Assembly: GCF_900142845.1 (NCBI RefSeq)
Contig: NZ_FSRU01000001.1
Span: forward strand, 868,001-932,000
DNA from: Paraburkholderia phenazinium
Lineage (GTDB): Bacteria; Pseudomonadota; Gammaproteobacteria; Burkholderiales; Burkholderiaceae
Direction of reading: 5' to 3'
DNA length: 64,000 nt
The position numbers were made by a program, and so were the translations under genes. Below are positions 43,322 through 51,690 of this stretch, in pieces. Each line of letters starts with the position of its first letter. Positions within the stretch are counted from its first letter, which is position 1. The notes beneath the pieces were generated by a model. That model saw only the letters and a list, made by a program, of their open reading frames with translations. It was not told the DNA's origin and ran no database searches.

Positions 43322-44128
43322 ATGATCGAAATCGTTGATGTGCACAAGAGCTTCGGCGCCACCCCGGTGCTGAAGGGCATTTCGTTGAATATCAAGCAGG
43401 GCGAAGTCGTGTGCCTGATCGGCGCATCGGGTTCCGGCAAGTCGACCCTGTTGCGCTGTATCAATGCGCTCGAGTCCTACGACACCGGCGAGATCAAGCT
43501 GCTGGACCAACGCGTCGAACAGCGTTCGCGTCAGATCAACCGCTTGCGCACCCAGGTGGGCATGGTGTTCCAGCGCTTCAATCTGTTTCCGCACCGCACG
43601 GCGCTCGAGAACGTGATGGAAGGCCCCGTGCATGTGAAGGGCGAGCCGGCGCAAGAAGCGCGCCGCGACGCCATCGAGCTGTTGGGCAAGGTGGGGCTGG
43701 GCGAGAAGCTGCATGCGTATCCGCATCAACTGTCCGGCGGACAGCAGCAACGCGTGGCCATTGCACGCTCGCTGGCAATGAAACCCAAAGCCATCCTGTT
43801 CGACGAACCCACCTCGGCGCTCGATCCCGAGCTGGTCGGTGAAGTCCTCGCGGTCATGCGCACCCTGGCGCGCGAAGGCATGACCATGCTGGTGGTCACG
43901 CATGAGATGGGCTTTGCGCGTGAGGTGGCGGATCGTGTCTGCTTCCTGCATGGCGGCCAGATTATCGAAGAGGGTAGCGCGCAGCAGGTGTTGTGTACGC
44001 CGCGCGAGGCTCGTACGCGCGAATTTCTGCGCCATGTGCTGACTAACCGTATGGACGAGCGTATGGACGAGCGAGTCGACAGCGCGGCGGTTACGGACCA
44101 CAGCGGCGCGCACGGAGCAACAGCATGA
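43322..44128 (+). CDS. Polar amino-acid ABC transporter ATP-binding protein (GlnQ type)
   Basis: This is a 268-residue ATPase. Walker A is [18 protein letters not shown] (about residues 37-54), the Q loop is in [20 protein letters not shown], the signature is [20 protein letters not shown] and Walker B is [19 protein letters not shown] with the H loop [16 protein letters not shown]. The last 25 residues include a short repeat ([10 protein letters not shown]) beyond the normal end of the family. GAGGA precedes ATG 43322. Its stop overlaps the next start by four bases (ATGA), tying transporter expression to the three-subunit dehydrogenase. Confidence 0.94.
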   Translation: MIEIVDVHKSFGATPVLKGISLNIKQGEVVCLIGASGSGKSTLLRCINALESYDTGEIKLLDQRVEQRSRQINRLRTQVGMVFQRFNLFPHRTALENVMEGPVHVKGEPAQEARRDAIELLGKVGLGEKLHAYPHQLSGGQQQRVAIARSLAMKPKAILFDEPTSALDPELVGEVLAVMRTLAREGMTMLVVTHEMGFAREVADRVCFLHGGQIIEEGSAQQVLCTPREARTREFLRHVLTNRMDERMDERVDSAAVTDHSGAHGATA

Positions 44129-44430
44129 ATGGACGATTTATCCGGCTCGGCGAGACCGGACGCAAGACCGTCGCGATTCGCGTGGACGGCAAGGATGTCG
44201 AGGCGCTGGCGGGCGATACGCTGCTGGTTGCGATGCTCTGCTCGGTGGATCATGTGCGTCAGTCCGAATTCGGCAACGAAGTGCGCGCGGGCTTTTGCCT
44301 GATGGGCGCCTGCCAGGACTGCTGGGTCTGGACCGCGGAGGGCGAGCGGCTGCGCGCCTGTACGACCGTGGTCAGCGAAGGCCTGCAGATTGTCACCACT
44401 CAAGCGGAGGCGCAATGGGCCAACCTGTGA
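44125..44430 (+). CDS. Small [2Fe-2S] subunit of an HcnABC/opine-oxidase-like dehydrogenase
   Basis: This is a 101-residue ferredoxin-like protein. The cluster ligands are Cys58, Cys63, Cys66 and Cys79 in [14 protein letters not shown] and RACTTVV. This is the pattern of HcnA and of the gamma subunit of D-hydroxyproline dehydrogenases. It would pass electrons from the flavin subunits encoded next. Start overlap with the ATPase gene is ATGA; stop overlaps the next start by 16 bases, so all are tightly coupled. HcnA itself makes cyanide from glycine together with HcnB/C, but the ABC importer in the same operon favours oxidation of an imported opine or imino acid. Confidence 0.88.
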   Translation: MNGRFIRLGETGRKTVAIRVDGKDVEALAGDTLLVAMLCSVDHVRQSEFGNEVRAGFCLMGACQDCWVWTAEGERLRACTTVVSEGLQIVTTQAEAQWANL

Positions 44431-45806
44431 CGGGTCAACCGCGCGTCGTCATCGTGGGCGCCGGGCCGGCCGGCGTGCGCTGTGCGCAGACGCTGCTGGC
44501 CGCCGGCATCAGCCCGATCGTGATTGACGAAAGCCGTCGCGACGGCGGGCAGATCTATCGCCGGCAGCCGGAGAACTTCGGGCGTCCCTACGCAAAACTG
44601 TACGGCACCGAGGCGGCTCGCGCCGAAGACCTGCATACGACGTTCGAGCGGCTGCGCCCGAAGATCGACTACCGGCCCAACACGCTGGCGTGGAATGTGG
44701 CTGAACGCAAGCTGCATCTCGTGCACGAAGGGCATGCGAGTGCGCTGCCCTACGACGCGCTGATCTTGTGCCCCGGCGCCACCGACCGCCTGATGCCGGT
44801 AAAGGGCTGGCAATTTGCCGGCACCTACAGCCTTGGGGCGTCGCAGATTGCGCTGAAATCGCAGGCGGTTTCGATCGGCCGCAAGGTGGTGTTTATGGGT
44901 TCGGGGCCGCTGCTGTATCTGGTGGCGAATCAGTATGTGCAAGCCGGCGCGCAAGTGGCGGCCGTACTCGATACCTCGAAGTTCGCTCAGCGCCTGCGTG
45001 CGTTGCCGAAACTGCTCGCGCGTCCCGATGTGCTGAAGAAGGGCGCGGCGCTGGTGTCGTCGTTGAAGAAGGCGGGCGTGAGCGTGGTGAACGGCATCGA
45101 ACCGCTGGAGATCGTCGGCACTGACGCGGACGGTGTGCAAGGCGTGACGTATCGCGACGCGAGCGGCCGCGAGCAACGGATTGTCTGCGATGCGGTGGCG
45201 CTCGGCTATCACTTGCGCCCGGAAACGCAACTGGCCGATCTCGCGCGCTGCGCGTTTCGCTTCGATGAACCGACCCGTCAATGGTTGCCGCAGATCGACG
45301 AACTGGGTCGCAGCTCGCAAGCGGGCGTATATCTGGCGGGAGACGGCGTTCGTGTGCTCGGTGCGGATGGCGCGGAGCTGGCAGGGCGTCTTGCCGCCTA
45401 TGCCGCCTTGTCCGACCTCGGCCACACAATCGACGCGTCGACCCTGGACGAATTAAAACGCCAGCAGCAGAAGATGGATCGTTTCCGCCTGGGCCTGGTG
45501 GAGGCCTTTCCGTGGCCCGCCGCGCAGGCGGCGCGTTTGTCGGACGACACGGTGGTGTGCCGTTGCGAAGGGATTACCGTGGGCGAATTGCGCCGCGTCA
45601 CGCGCGACGAAGGCGCTTGCGAAGCGAACCGCGCGAAGGCCTTTAGCCGCGTCGGCATGGGACGCTGCCAGGGACGTTATTGCGGCCACGCGGCCGCGGA
45701 AATCATCGCGGATGCGGCAGGCGTGCCGGTCGAAATGGTCGGCCGGTTGCGCGGACAAGCGCCCGTCAAGCCGCTTTCGATCGCGACTGTTGAGGAGGTC
45801 GAATGA
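44415..45806 (+). CDS. NAD(P)/FAD oxidoreductase with BFD-type [2Fe-2S] domain (HcnB/OoxA-like subunit)
   Basis: This is a 463-residue flavoprotein. The FAD/NAD fold appears as VVIVGAGPAGVRCAQTLLAA, with IYRRQPENFG and LILCPGATDRLMPVKGWQFA; the second nucleotide site is VVFMGSGPLLYLVANQYVQA. The C-terminal ~65 residues are a BFD-like domain with C-x-C (VVCRCEGITVGEL) and C-x4-C (GRCQGRYCG), which bind a [2Fe-2S] cluster. ATG 44415 has GGAGG four bases upstream and overlaps the previous gene. This is the larger FAD subunit in heterotrimeric amine/imino-acid dehydrogenases such as nopaline/octopine oxidase and D-hydroxyproline dehydrogenase. Confidence 0.9.
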   Translation: MGQPVTGQPRVVIVGAGPAGVRCAQTLLAAGISPIVIDESRRDGGQIYRRQPENFGRPYAKLYGTEAARAEDLHTTFERLRPKIDYRPNTLAWNVAERKLHLVHEGHASALPYDALILCPGATDRLMPVKGWQFAGTYSLGASQIALKSQAVSIGRKVVFMGSGPLLYLVANQYVQAGAQVAAVLDTSKFAQRLRALPKLLARPDVLKKGAALVSSLKKAGVSVVNGIEPLEIVGTDADGVQGVTYRDASGREQRIVCDAVALGYHLRPETQLADLARCAFRFDEPTRQWLPQIDELGRSSQAGVYLAGDGVRVLGADGAELAGRLAAYAALSDLGHTIDASTLDELKRQQQKMDRFRLGLVEAFPWPAAQAARLSDDTVVCRCEGITVGELRRVTRDEGACEANRAKAFSRVGMGRCQGRYCGHAAAEIIADAAGVPVEMVGRLRGQAPVKPLSIATVEEVE

Positions 45807-46957
45807 GCCGCTCACAAGCAGATGTGGTCATTGTCGGGGGTGGCTTCATGGGTGCGGCCACCGCCTTTTTCCTGCGCCAGCGTGGCCGTTCGGTGATTCT
45901 CCTCGAGCGCGGTCTGATAGGGCAGCAGGCCAGCGGCACCAACTTCGGCAACGTGCGGCGCCAGGGGCGCTTCCTGCCGCAATTGCCGCTGGCGAATCGT
46001 TCGCGTGAGATCTGGGGCAAGCTGCCTGAACTGATCCAGCACGACGCGGAATTTTTGATGTCCGGTCATATTCGCGTGTGCTATCGCGACGAGCAGGCCG
46101 ATCAATTCGAAGTCTATGCAAAAGAGGCCAGCCAGTACGGCCTGAAACTCGACCTCTTTCGCGGCGCGGAAATGAAAGCGCGCTTTCCGTTTCTTGGACC
46201 CGAAGTGCTGTCCGCATCGTATTCGGAGAAGGACGGTCACGCGAATCCGCGACTCGCGGCGCCCGCATTCGGCCGCGCTGCTGCGCGTCTTGGCGCGCAG
46301 ATTGTCGAGAACACCGAGATTGCCACCGTCGAAAAGGAAGGCGCGGAGTTTCGCGCCACCAGTACGGACGGCCGCACGTTTCATGCGCCCGTGTTGCTGG
46401 TGACGGCGGGGGCTTGGGGCAGTTTGCTGAGCGAACAGTTCGGCGAGCCGGTGCCGATTGCCGTGCACGGTCCGCAAATGGCCGTGACCGAACCGACCAC
46501 GTATGGGATTCAACCGGTGGTGGGCGTCTCGTCGCCAAATATCGAGGAAGTGCTGTATTTCCGCCAGGTCACGCGCGGCAACATCGTGATCGGCGGCTGT
46601 GCTCGCGGGCCGGCTTATCCGGACGTGCGGCGTGCGTACGTCTTGCCGCAGAACACGTTGCTGCAGTTCAAGCAGATGCATCGGCTGGCGCCGGCGCTCG
46701 CGAAGCTCAATATCATCCGTGTGTGGAGCGGCATTGAAGGCTATATGCCGGACGACCGGCCCATCATGGGCGCGAGCGGCAATGTCAGCGGCCTCTACTA
46801 CGCGTTTGGTTTCTGCGGACACGGTTTTCAGCTTGGACCGGGCGTCGGCGATACGATGGCCGAGCTGATCGATACCGGCGCGACCAGCACGCCGCTGGAA
46901 CCCTTCGATATTCGCCGCTTCGCTGCGGTCGCTACCCAGGCGCAGCAGGCCGCATAG
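45803..46957 (+). CDS. FAD-dependent oxidoreductase, DadA-like catalytic subunit (HcnC/OoxB-like)
   Basis: This is a 384-residue DAO-family flavoenzyme. The Rossmann motif is VVIVGGGFMGAATAFFLRQR, followed by LLERGLIGQQASGTNFGNVR. Later are LLVTAGAWGSLLSEQFGEPV, PVVGVSSPNIEEVLYFRQVT and the C-terminal FGFCGHGFQLGPGVGDTMAE that closes over FAD. It is the substrate-oxidising subunit that works with the preceding two genes. The ATG overlaps the previous stop (ATGA) with GAGGAGG upstream. In size and order (101, 463 and 384 residues) the trio matches HcnA-B-C, although HcnC is somewhat longer. Confidence 0.9.
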   Translation: MSRSQADVVIVGGGFMGAATAFFLRQRGRSVILLERGLIGQQASGTNFGNVRRQGRFLPQLPLANRSREIWGKLPELIQHDAEFLMSGHIRVCYRDEQADQFEVYAKEASQYGLKLDLFRGAEMKARFPFLGPEVLSASYSEKDGHANPRLAAPAFGRAAARLGAQIVENTEIATVEKEGAEFRATSTDGRTFHAPVLLVTAGAWGSLLSEQFGEPVPIAVHGPQMAVTEPTTYGIQPVVGVSSPNIEEVLYFRQVTRGNIVIGGCARGPAYPDVRRAYVLPQNTLLQFKQMHRLAPALAKLNIIRVWSGIEGYMPDDRPIMGASGNVSGLYYAFGFCGHGFQLGPGVGDTMAELIDTGATSTPLEPFDIRRFAAVATQAQQAA

Positions 46958-46969
46958 GGAATCGAGATC

Positions 46970-47434
46970 ATGCTGACCGCTCAACTGGACGCTGATGTGG
47001 CCCATTTTGCAGGGCTGTTTGCAGACGAGGACGAAGACGCAGACACGCACGATACGACCGGCGACGCGCCGGCCGCATCGCTCACGCTGTCCACGGCGCT
47101 CGGCCAGCCGCGTCGCGCGACACGGCCGATCGAGCGGGCGATCGAATTCATCGAAACCTCGTTCTCCCAACCCGTGACGCTCGCGACGCTGGCTGCGAAG
47201 GCAGACCTGAGCGTATCGCGCTTCGCCGCGCTGTTCCGTGCGGAGGTGGGGATCTCGCCGCATCGCTACGTGTGCCTCGTCAGGATTCGCCATGCGCAGC
47301 GGCTATTGCGCCGGGGCTTGCCGCCGTCCATCGTGGCGACGGAGGTGGGCTTTTTCGATCAAAGCCATCTGGGGCGGCATTTCAAGCGCACGGTGGGGAC
47401 CACGCCGAGTGCGTATCTTGCGGCGAGTAGCTGA
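46970..47434 (+). CDS. AraC-type helix-turn-helix regulator without a sensor domain
   Basis: This is a 154-residue regulator made almost only of the AraC DNA-binding domain. The N-terminal 55 residues are acidic and disordered-looking (ADEDEDADTHDTTGDAPAAS). The two helix-turn-helix units follow: FSQPVTLATLAAKADLSVSR, FAALFRAEVGISPHRYV, then VRIRHAQRLLRRGLPPSIVA and EVGFFDQSHLGRHFKRTVGT. There is no ligand-binding domain, so activity must be set by level or a partner. It follows the oxidase gene by 12 bases and probably regulates the same amine/opine operon. Confidence 0.88.
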   Translation: MLTAQLDADVAHFAGLFADEDEDADTHDTTGDAPAASLTLSTALGQPRRATRPIERAIEFIETSFSQPVTLATLAAKADLSVSRFAALFRAEVGISPHRYVCLVRIRHAQRLLRRGLPPSIVATEVGFFDQSHLGRHFKRTVGTTPSAYLAASS

Positions 47435-47514
47435 GACCACGCGCATCCTGCACGCGGTCATGGCTTAAGCAAGGCGACCGGCTCCATCAGAAAGAAGCCG
47501 GCTCCTTTGCAGCC

Positions 47515-48609
47515 TCAAACGTGGTTCCCAACCCGCTCCGCAATCGCCGCGCCAATCTCGTCCGTCGACGCCGTACCGCCCATATCGCGCGTATGCGGTC
47601 CCTGTTTCAACACCTCGGAGATCGCGGCGACAATCGCTTCATGCGCGTCGTGTTCAGCGCCCGCGCCTTCGCCGAGGAAATCGAGCATCATCGCCGCCGA
47701 CCAGATCATGGCCACCGGATTGGCAATCTGCTGTCCGGCGATATCCGGCGCCGAGCCATGCACCGGTTCGAACAGGGACGGAAAGCGCCGCTCCGGATTC
47801 AGGTTCGCGGACGGTGCAATTCCGATCGTGCCCGTGCAGGCCGGACCGAGATCCGAGAGGATGTCGCCGAACAGGTTGGAGGCCACCACGACGTCGAAGC
47901 GCTGCGGCTGTAACACGAAACGCGCGCACAGGATGTCGATATGCTGCTTGTCCCACGTGATGTCCGGGTAGGTGGCCGCTATTTCGGCCGCGCGTTCGTC
48001 CCACCACGGCATGCTGATGGCGATACCGTTGCTCTTGGTGGCGACCGTCACGTGACGGCGCTCGCGGCGTTGCGCGAGATCGAAGGCGAACTTCAGGACG
48101 CGATTCGTGCCATGGCGCGTGAAGATGGACTGCTGCATCACCACTTCGCGCTCGGTGCCTTCGAACATCGTGCCGCCCACCGATGAATATTCGCCCTCGG
48201 TGTTTTCGCGCACGACGAAGAAGTCGATACCCTGTGCGTTGTGGGCGGCGAGCGGCGAGCGCACGCCTTCGAAGGTGCGCGCCGGACGCAGGTTGACGTA
48301 CTGGTCGAACTCGCGGCGGAACTTGAGCAGCGAGCCCCACAACGAAATATGATCGGGCACGGTGTCGGGCCAGCCGACCGCGCCGAACAGGATGGCATCG
48401 CAATCGGCGAGCTGGGCTTTCCAGTCGTCGGGCATCATCTGGCCGTGCTGCGCGTAGTAGTCGCAACTGGCCCAATCGATCTGCTTGTATGAAAGCTCAA
48501 TGCCGAAGCGGCGGCTCACTGCGTCGAGGACACGGATGGCCTCGGGCATGACTTCCTTGCCGATGCCGTCGCCGGGGATCACGGCGATACGATGCTGTTT
48601 GCGGGTCAT
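47515..48609 (-). CDS. ttuC: Tartrate dehydrogenase/decarboxylase (isopropylmalate dehydrogenase family)
   Basis: This is a 364-residue NAD- and metal-dependent beta-decarboxylating dehydrogenase. The N-terminal IAVIPGDGIGKEVMPEAIRV, the substrate loop LRPARTFEGVRSPLAAHNAQ, VVRENTEGEYSSVGGTMFEG, the catalytic Lys region VTVATKSNGIAISMPWWDER and the metal site NLFGDILSDLGPACTGTIG are as in TtuC. In that group tartrate gives oxaloglycolate or glycerate; D-malate is often also used. ATG 48609 is preferred to a longer frame. A LysR regulator is divergently encoded from 48743, the usual arrangement for tartrate/malate utilisation. Confidence 0.9.
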   Translation of the reverse strand: MTRKQHRIAVIPGDGIGKEVMPEAIRVLDAVSRRFGIELSYKQIDWASCDYYAQHGQMMPDDWKAQLADCDAILFGAVGWPDTVPDHISLWGSLLKFRREFDQYVNLRPARTFEGVRSPLAAHNAQGIDFFVVRENTEGEYSSVGGTMFEGTEREVVMQQSIFTRHGTNRVLKFAFDLAQRRERRHVTVATKSNGIAISMPWWDERAAEIAATYPDITWDKQHIDILCARFVLQPQRFDVVVASNLFGDILSDLGPACTGTIGIAPSANLNPERRFPSLFEPVHGSAPDIAGQQIANPVAMIWSAAMMLDFLGEGAGAEHDAHEAIVAAISEVLKQGPHTRDMGGTASTDEIGAAIAERVGNHV

Positions 48610-48742
48610 GTCGAACGTCCGGGGAAGTGGCGTTGCGCCGTTGAAAGAGGACAATGCGCGGGAGGCCGCGCGACTGAACCCATTCTATTGATGCGAACGA
48701 GGCGCGACAGCCTGCTACCGGTTAATCCACTTTCCACGAATC

Positions 48743-49654
48743 GTGAATAAAACTCCCAATCTCGCCGACCTGCGCGTGTTTTGCGCGGTGGCCCGGCACG
48801 CCAGTTTCAGCGCGACGGCCGAGCTGCTGGGCGTGTCGCCCGCCTTTGTCAGCAAGCGCGTCGCGATGCTCGAAGCGGACCTCGGCACGCGCTTGCTGCA
48901 TCGCTCCACCCGCCGCGTGACGATCACCGAGGCGGGCGCGCAGGTGTTCGCGTGGGCCGAGAAGATTCTCGACGACGTCGAGCATCTGGTGGAAGACGTG
49001 TCCACCGCTCGCCGCACACCGAGCGGCACGCTGCGCATTTCCAGCAGCTTCGGCTTCGGCCGGCACGTGGTCGCGCCTGCGGTAGCGCGCTTGTCGGCGG
49101 CGTATCCGCAGTTGAACGTGCGGCTGGATCTGTTCGACCGGATCGTCGATGTGGCGGCCGAAGGCTTCGATCTGGACGTGCGGATCGGCGACGACATCGC
49201 ACCGCATCTGATTGCGCGCAAGCTGGCGTCGAATCATCGCGTGCTGTGCGCGGCGCCGGCGTATCTGGAGCGTCATGGCAAGCCGCGCGAGTTGGGCGAC
49301 CTCGCGGCGCATCGTTGCCTCGTCATCAAGGAGCGCGATCACCCGTTCGGCGTGTGGCGGCTGACGGTCAACGGCAAGGAGTTGCAGTTGAAGGTCACCG
49401 GGCCGCTGTCGACCAATCACGGTGAGATTGCCGTGCAATGGGCGGTGGCTGGTTACGGCATCGTGCTGCGCTCGATCTGGGACGTGGCACCGCTGCTGGC
49501 GAACGGCACCTTGGTGCAGGTGTTGCCGCAGGCGTCGCAGCCGGCCAACGTATGGGCGGTCTACCCGGAGCGACGTGCGAGTTCGGCGAAAGTGCGGGCC
49601 TGTGTGGACTTTCTGGTGGAGGAGTTCAAGGGGTGGAACGGCGAGGCGGGATGA
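48743..49654 (+). CDS. LysR-family regulator, probably controlling the divergent ttuC
   Basis: This is a 303-residue LysR-type regulator starting with GTG at 48743; no other good start exists close by. The N-terminal HTH is LRVFCAVARHASFSATAELL and GVSPAFVSKRVAMLEADLGT, followed by RLLHRSTRRVTITEAG. The effector domain shows SGTLRISSSFGFGRHVVAPA and LSTNHGEIAVQWAVAGYGIV. It resembles the DmlR/TtuA group. The 133-base divergent spacer to ttuC is where it should bind. The ribosome site is weak, as expected for low-level regulators. Confidence 0.9.
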   Translation: MNKTPNLADLRVFCAVARHASFSATAELLGVSPAFVSKRVAMLEADLGTRLLHRSTRRVTITEAGAQVFAWAEKILDDVEHLVEDVSTARRTPSGTLRISSSFGFGRHVVAPAVARLSAAYPQLNVRLDLFDRIVDVAAEGFDLDVRIGDDIAPHLIARKLASNHRVLCAAPAYLERHGKPRELGDLAAHRCLVIKERDHPFGVWRLTVNGKELQLKVTGPLSTNHGEIAVQWAVAGYGIVLRSIWDVAPLLANGTLVQVLPQASQPANVWAVYPERRASSAKVRACVDFLVEEFKGWNGEAG

Positions 49655-49708
49655 GACGCCGTCTTCCTGTACGGCTTGCGTCGCGCCATGGCCGAACCAG
49701 GCACTTGC

Positions 49709-50494
49709 TTACGACGCGTCGTGAAAGATCACGCCCAGTGTGTGCCGATGGCCCGAGTGCAGCCGGCTGACACCGTGCCGCAAATTGACCCGATAACTGC
49801 CGCGTGTGCCTTGCACGGGCCGGTGATGAACGGCAAACACCACGGCGTCGCCTTTGGTCAGCGGCACAACTTCCACGCGCGATTGCATGCGCGGCCGCTG
49901 CTCGGTCATCACGAACTCGCCACCCGTGAAGTCCTGCCCCGGCTCCGACAGCAATATGGCGAGCTGCAGTGGAAACACATGTTCGCCGTACAGATCCTGA
50001 TGCAGGCAGTTGTAGTCGTCTTTGGTGTACTGCAGCATAAGCGGCGTCGGCCGGATCTGACCGGCGTCGTGGCAGCGCTGGATGAACTCGGCGTGCTGGT
50101 CCGGATAACGCACGTCGATACGCATGATCTGATTCCAACGGTTCGCCACCGGCACGAGATGTGGATAGACGGAGGTCCGCAGCGTATCGACGAGATTCGG
50201 CAGCGGATAGCCGAAGTATTTGTATTCGCCGCGGCCAAAGCCGTGCCGCGCCATCACGACGCGGCTGCGATACAACGCGTCCTGTGCATAGAGCGCGGCG
50301 AGCGCGTCGCATTCCTGCCCCGACAGGAGACCGCGCAGCATCGCGCTGCCGTGCTGGTTCAGGTCGTCTTCGACCGTGTACCAATCTATCGCGTCGACGC
50401 GTTGCGTCATTTCTGCGCGAGGGGCTTCGGTCGCAACGCCTGTGGTGTCCATGATGGGCTCGCGGCCGGGAAGGGGCTTCAATACGGTATTCAT
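49709..50494 (-). CDS. 2-oxoglutarate/Fe(II)-dependent oxygenase
   Basis: This is a 261-residue dioxygenase. The iron site is HxD in NCLHQDLYGEHVFPLQLA, with the distal His in GTRGSYRVNLRHGVSRL and an Arg (either RVNLRH or the SRLHSGHR block) to bind 2-oxoglutarate. TPLMLQYTKDDYNCLHQD precedes the first ligands, and GGEFVMTEQRPRMQSR follows. Such enzymes of the prolyl-hydroxylase/AlkB-like group hydroxylate proteins, amino acids or alkylated bases; the substrate cannot be read here. ATG 50494 has GGAG six bases upstream. It is divergent from the itaconate cluster. Confidence 0.82.
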   Translation of the reverse strand: MNTVLKPLPGREPIMDTTGVATEAPRAEMTQRVDAIDWYTVEDDLNQHGSAMLRGLLSGQECDALAALYAQDALYRSRVVMARHGFGRGEYKYFGYPLPNLVDTLRTSVYPHLVPVANRWNQIMRIDVRYPDQHAEFIQRCHDAGQIRPTPLMLQYTKDDYNCLHQDLYGEHVFPLQLAILLSEPGQDFTGGEFVMTEQRPRMQSRVEVVPLTKGDAVVFAVHHRPVQGTRGSYRVNLRHGVSRLHSGHRHTLGVIFHDAS

Positions 50495-50729
50495 GCTCGG
50501 CTCCGAAATCTGCTTCAATAGACTCAGTGTACGGACGCGCGCGACGCTAGACACTCCGGGTCTTGCTCTCCAATTCGACAGAACTCCGGCTTGAGTGCCT
50601 GGTCTCGAACGTGTAAGCCTGCCTGCCGTCTTAACCAAAGCCAAAGACCCGCTTCAGAAATGCGAACTTCGCGGATGACACTGCAAGGTTCATAGTGAGG
50701 CTCTATTTGGCGTCTCCGGAGTACCGCGC

Positions 50730-51572
50730 ATGTCTGCTTCCACCCAGAATCTCGACGCCTGGCTCGACAAACAGGACGTGGTCAAAGACAACATCACGGC
50801 TTTTCCGTTGCAGGCAATGGCGGCGACGCTGGACTGGAACGAAGCGGGCGATCTCGTGCCGCCGCTATGGCACTGGCTGTACTTCCTGCCCATTTCGCCT
50901 CTCGCGGAGGCCGGGCCGGACGGGCACCCGAAGCGCGGCGCGTTCCTGCCGCCGGTGCCGCTGCCGCGCCGCATGTGGGCCGGCGGCCGCCTCACATTTC
51001 ATATGCCGCTGAAGGTGGGCGAGCGCGCCGTCCGCACTTCGACGATTGCGAATATCGAGGACAAAACCGGTCGCTCGGGCCGCCTCGTGTTCGTCACCGT
51101 GCAGCACACCGTTGAAGTTGCCGGCGAACTGAGGATCGAGGAAGAGCACGACATTGTCTATCGCGACGCGCCGCATCCCGACGCGCCGCCGCCGAAAGCG
51201 GCCCCGGCGCCGGAAGGCGAAACGTGGCGCCGCACCGTTCATGCCGACCCCTTGCTGCTGTTCCGCTACTCGGCGCTGACCTTCAACGGCCATCGCATCC
51301 ACTACGACTATCCGTACGTGACCGAGGTCGAGGGTTATCCGGATCTGATTGTGCATGGTCCGCTGATTGCAACGCTGCTGGTCGACCTCGTGCGCCGCGA
51401 ATTGCCCGAGGCCACACTGCAAAGCTTCGCCTTCAAGGCGGTGCGTCCCACCTTCGCCAACCGGCCGCTCACGGTGTGCGGCAAGCCGTCTGAGGACGGC
51501 AAGACCATCGACCTGTGGGCCAAAGACCACGAGGGCTATCTGACGATGCGTGCCACTGCCGCGCTGGCCTGA
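50730..51572 (+). CDS. ich: Itaconyl-CoA hydratase (MaoC/HTD2-like double hot-dog)
   Basis: This is a 280-residue hydratase. Two hot-dog halves are visible. The N-terminal part contains ISPLAEAGPDGHPKRGAFLP and MWAGGRLTFHMPLKVGERAV; the C-terminal part contains LLLFRYSALTFNGHRIHYDY, the hydratase 2 motif, then YPDLIVHGPLIATLLVDLVR. This architecture matches mesaconyl-C4-CoA hydratases and Pseudomonas itaconyl-CoA hydratase (Ich). The clustered CoA-transferase and citramalyl-CoA lyase point to hydration of itaconyl-CoA to citramalyl-CoA. ATG 50730 is preceded by CGGAG. It is the first gene of the operon. Confidence 0.85.
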   Translation: MSASTQNLDAWLDKQDVVKDNITAFPLQAMAATLDWNEAGDLVPPLWHWLYFLPISPLAEAGPDGHPKRGAFLPPVPLPRRMWAGGRLTFHMPLKVGERAVRTSTIANIEDKTGRSGRLVFVTVQHTVEVAGELRIEEEHDIVYRDAPHPDAPPPKAAPAPEGETWRRTVHADPLLLFRYSALTFNGHRIHYDYPYVTEVEGYPDLIVHGPLIATLLVDLVRRELPEATLQSFAFKAVRPTFANRPLTVCGKPSEDGKTIDLWAKDHEGYLTMRATAALA

Positions 51573-51599
51573 GCGTTGGGAGGTTCCGTCACCGGACCG

Positions 51600-51639
51600 C
51601 CTGACAGCCTGACAGCCTGACAGCCTGACCGCCTGAACG
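51600..51639. repeat. Tandem repeat of an 8-base unit
   Basis: CCTGACAG is repeated three times exactly (51600-51623), followed by CCTGACCG and CCTGAACG, and preceded by the degenerate CCGGACCG. It lies in the 118-base gap between the ich-like gene and the acyl-CoA dehydrogenase gene. Such short arrays are prone to slippage and can change spacing between genes. Confidence 0.85.
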
Positions 51640-51690
51640 CCGGACGACCGGCCCCTTGATCACCACCGTTTTCTTTCGAACCCGATTTCC

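Noticed and set aside
44125..46957. Hydrogen cyanide synthase (hcnABC) as a firm call
   Set aside because: Order and sizes match, but the same three-subunit layout serves opine and D-hydroxyproline dehydrogenases, and the coupled ABC importer argues for catabolism. I kept only a family-level call.
51600..51639. CRISPR-like repeat array
   Set aside because: The unit is only 8 bases, tandem without spacers, and no cas genes are present.
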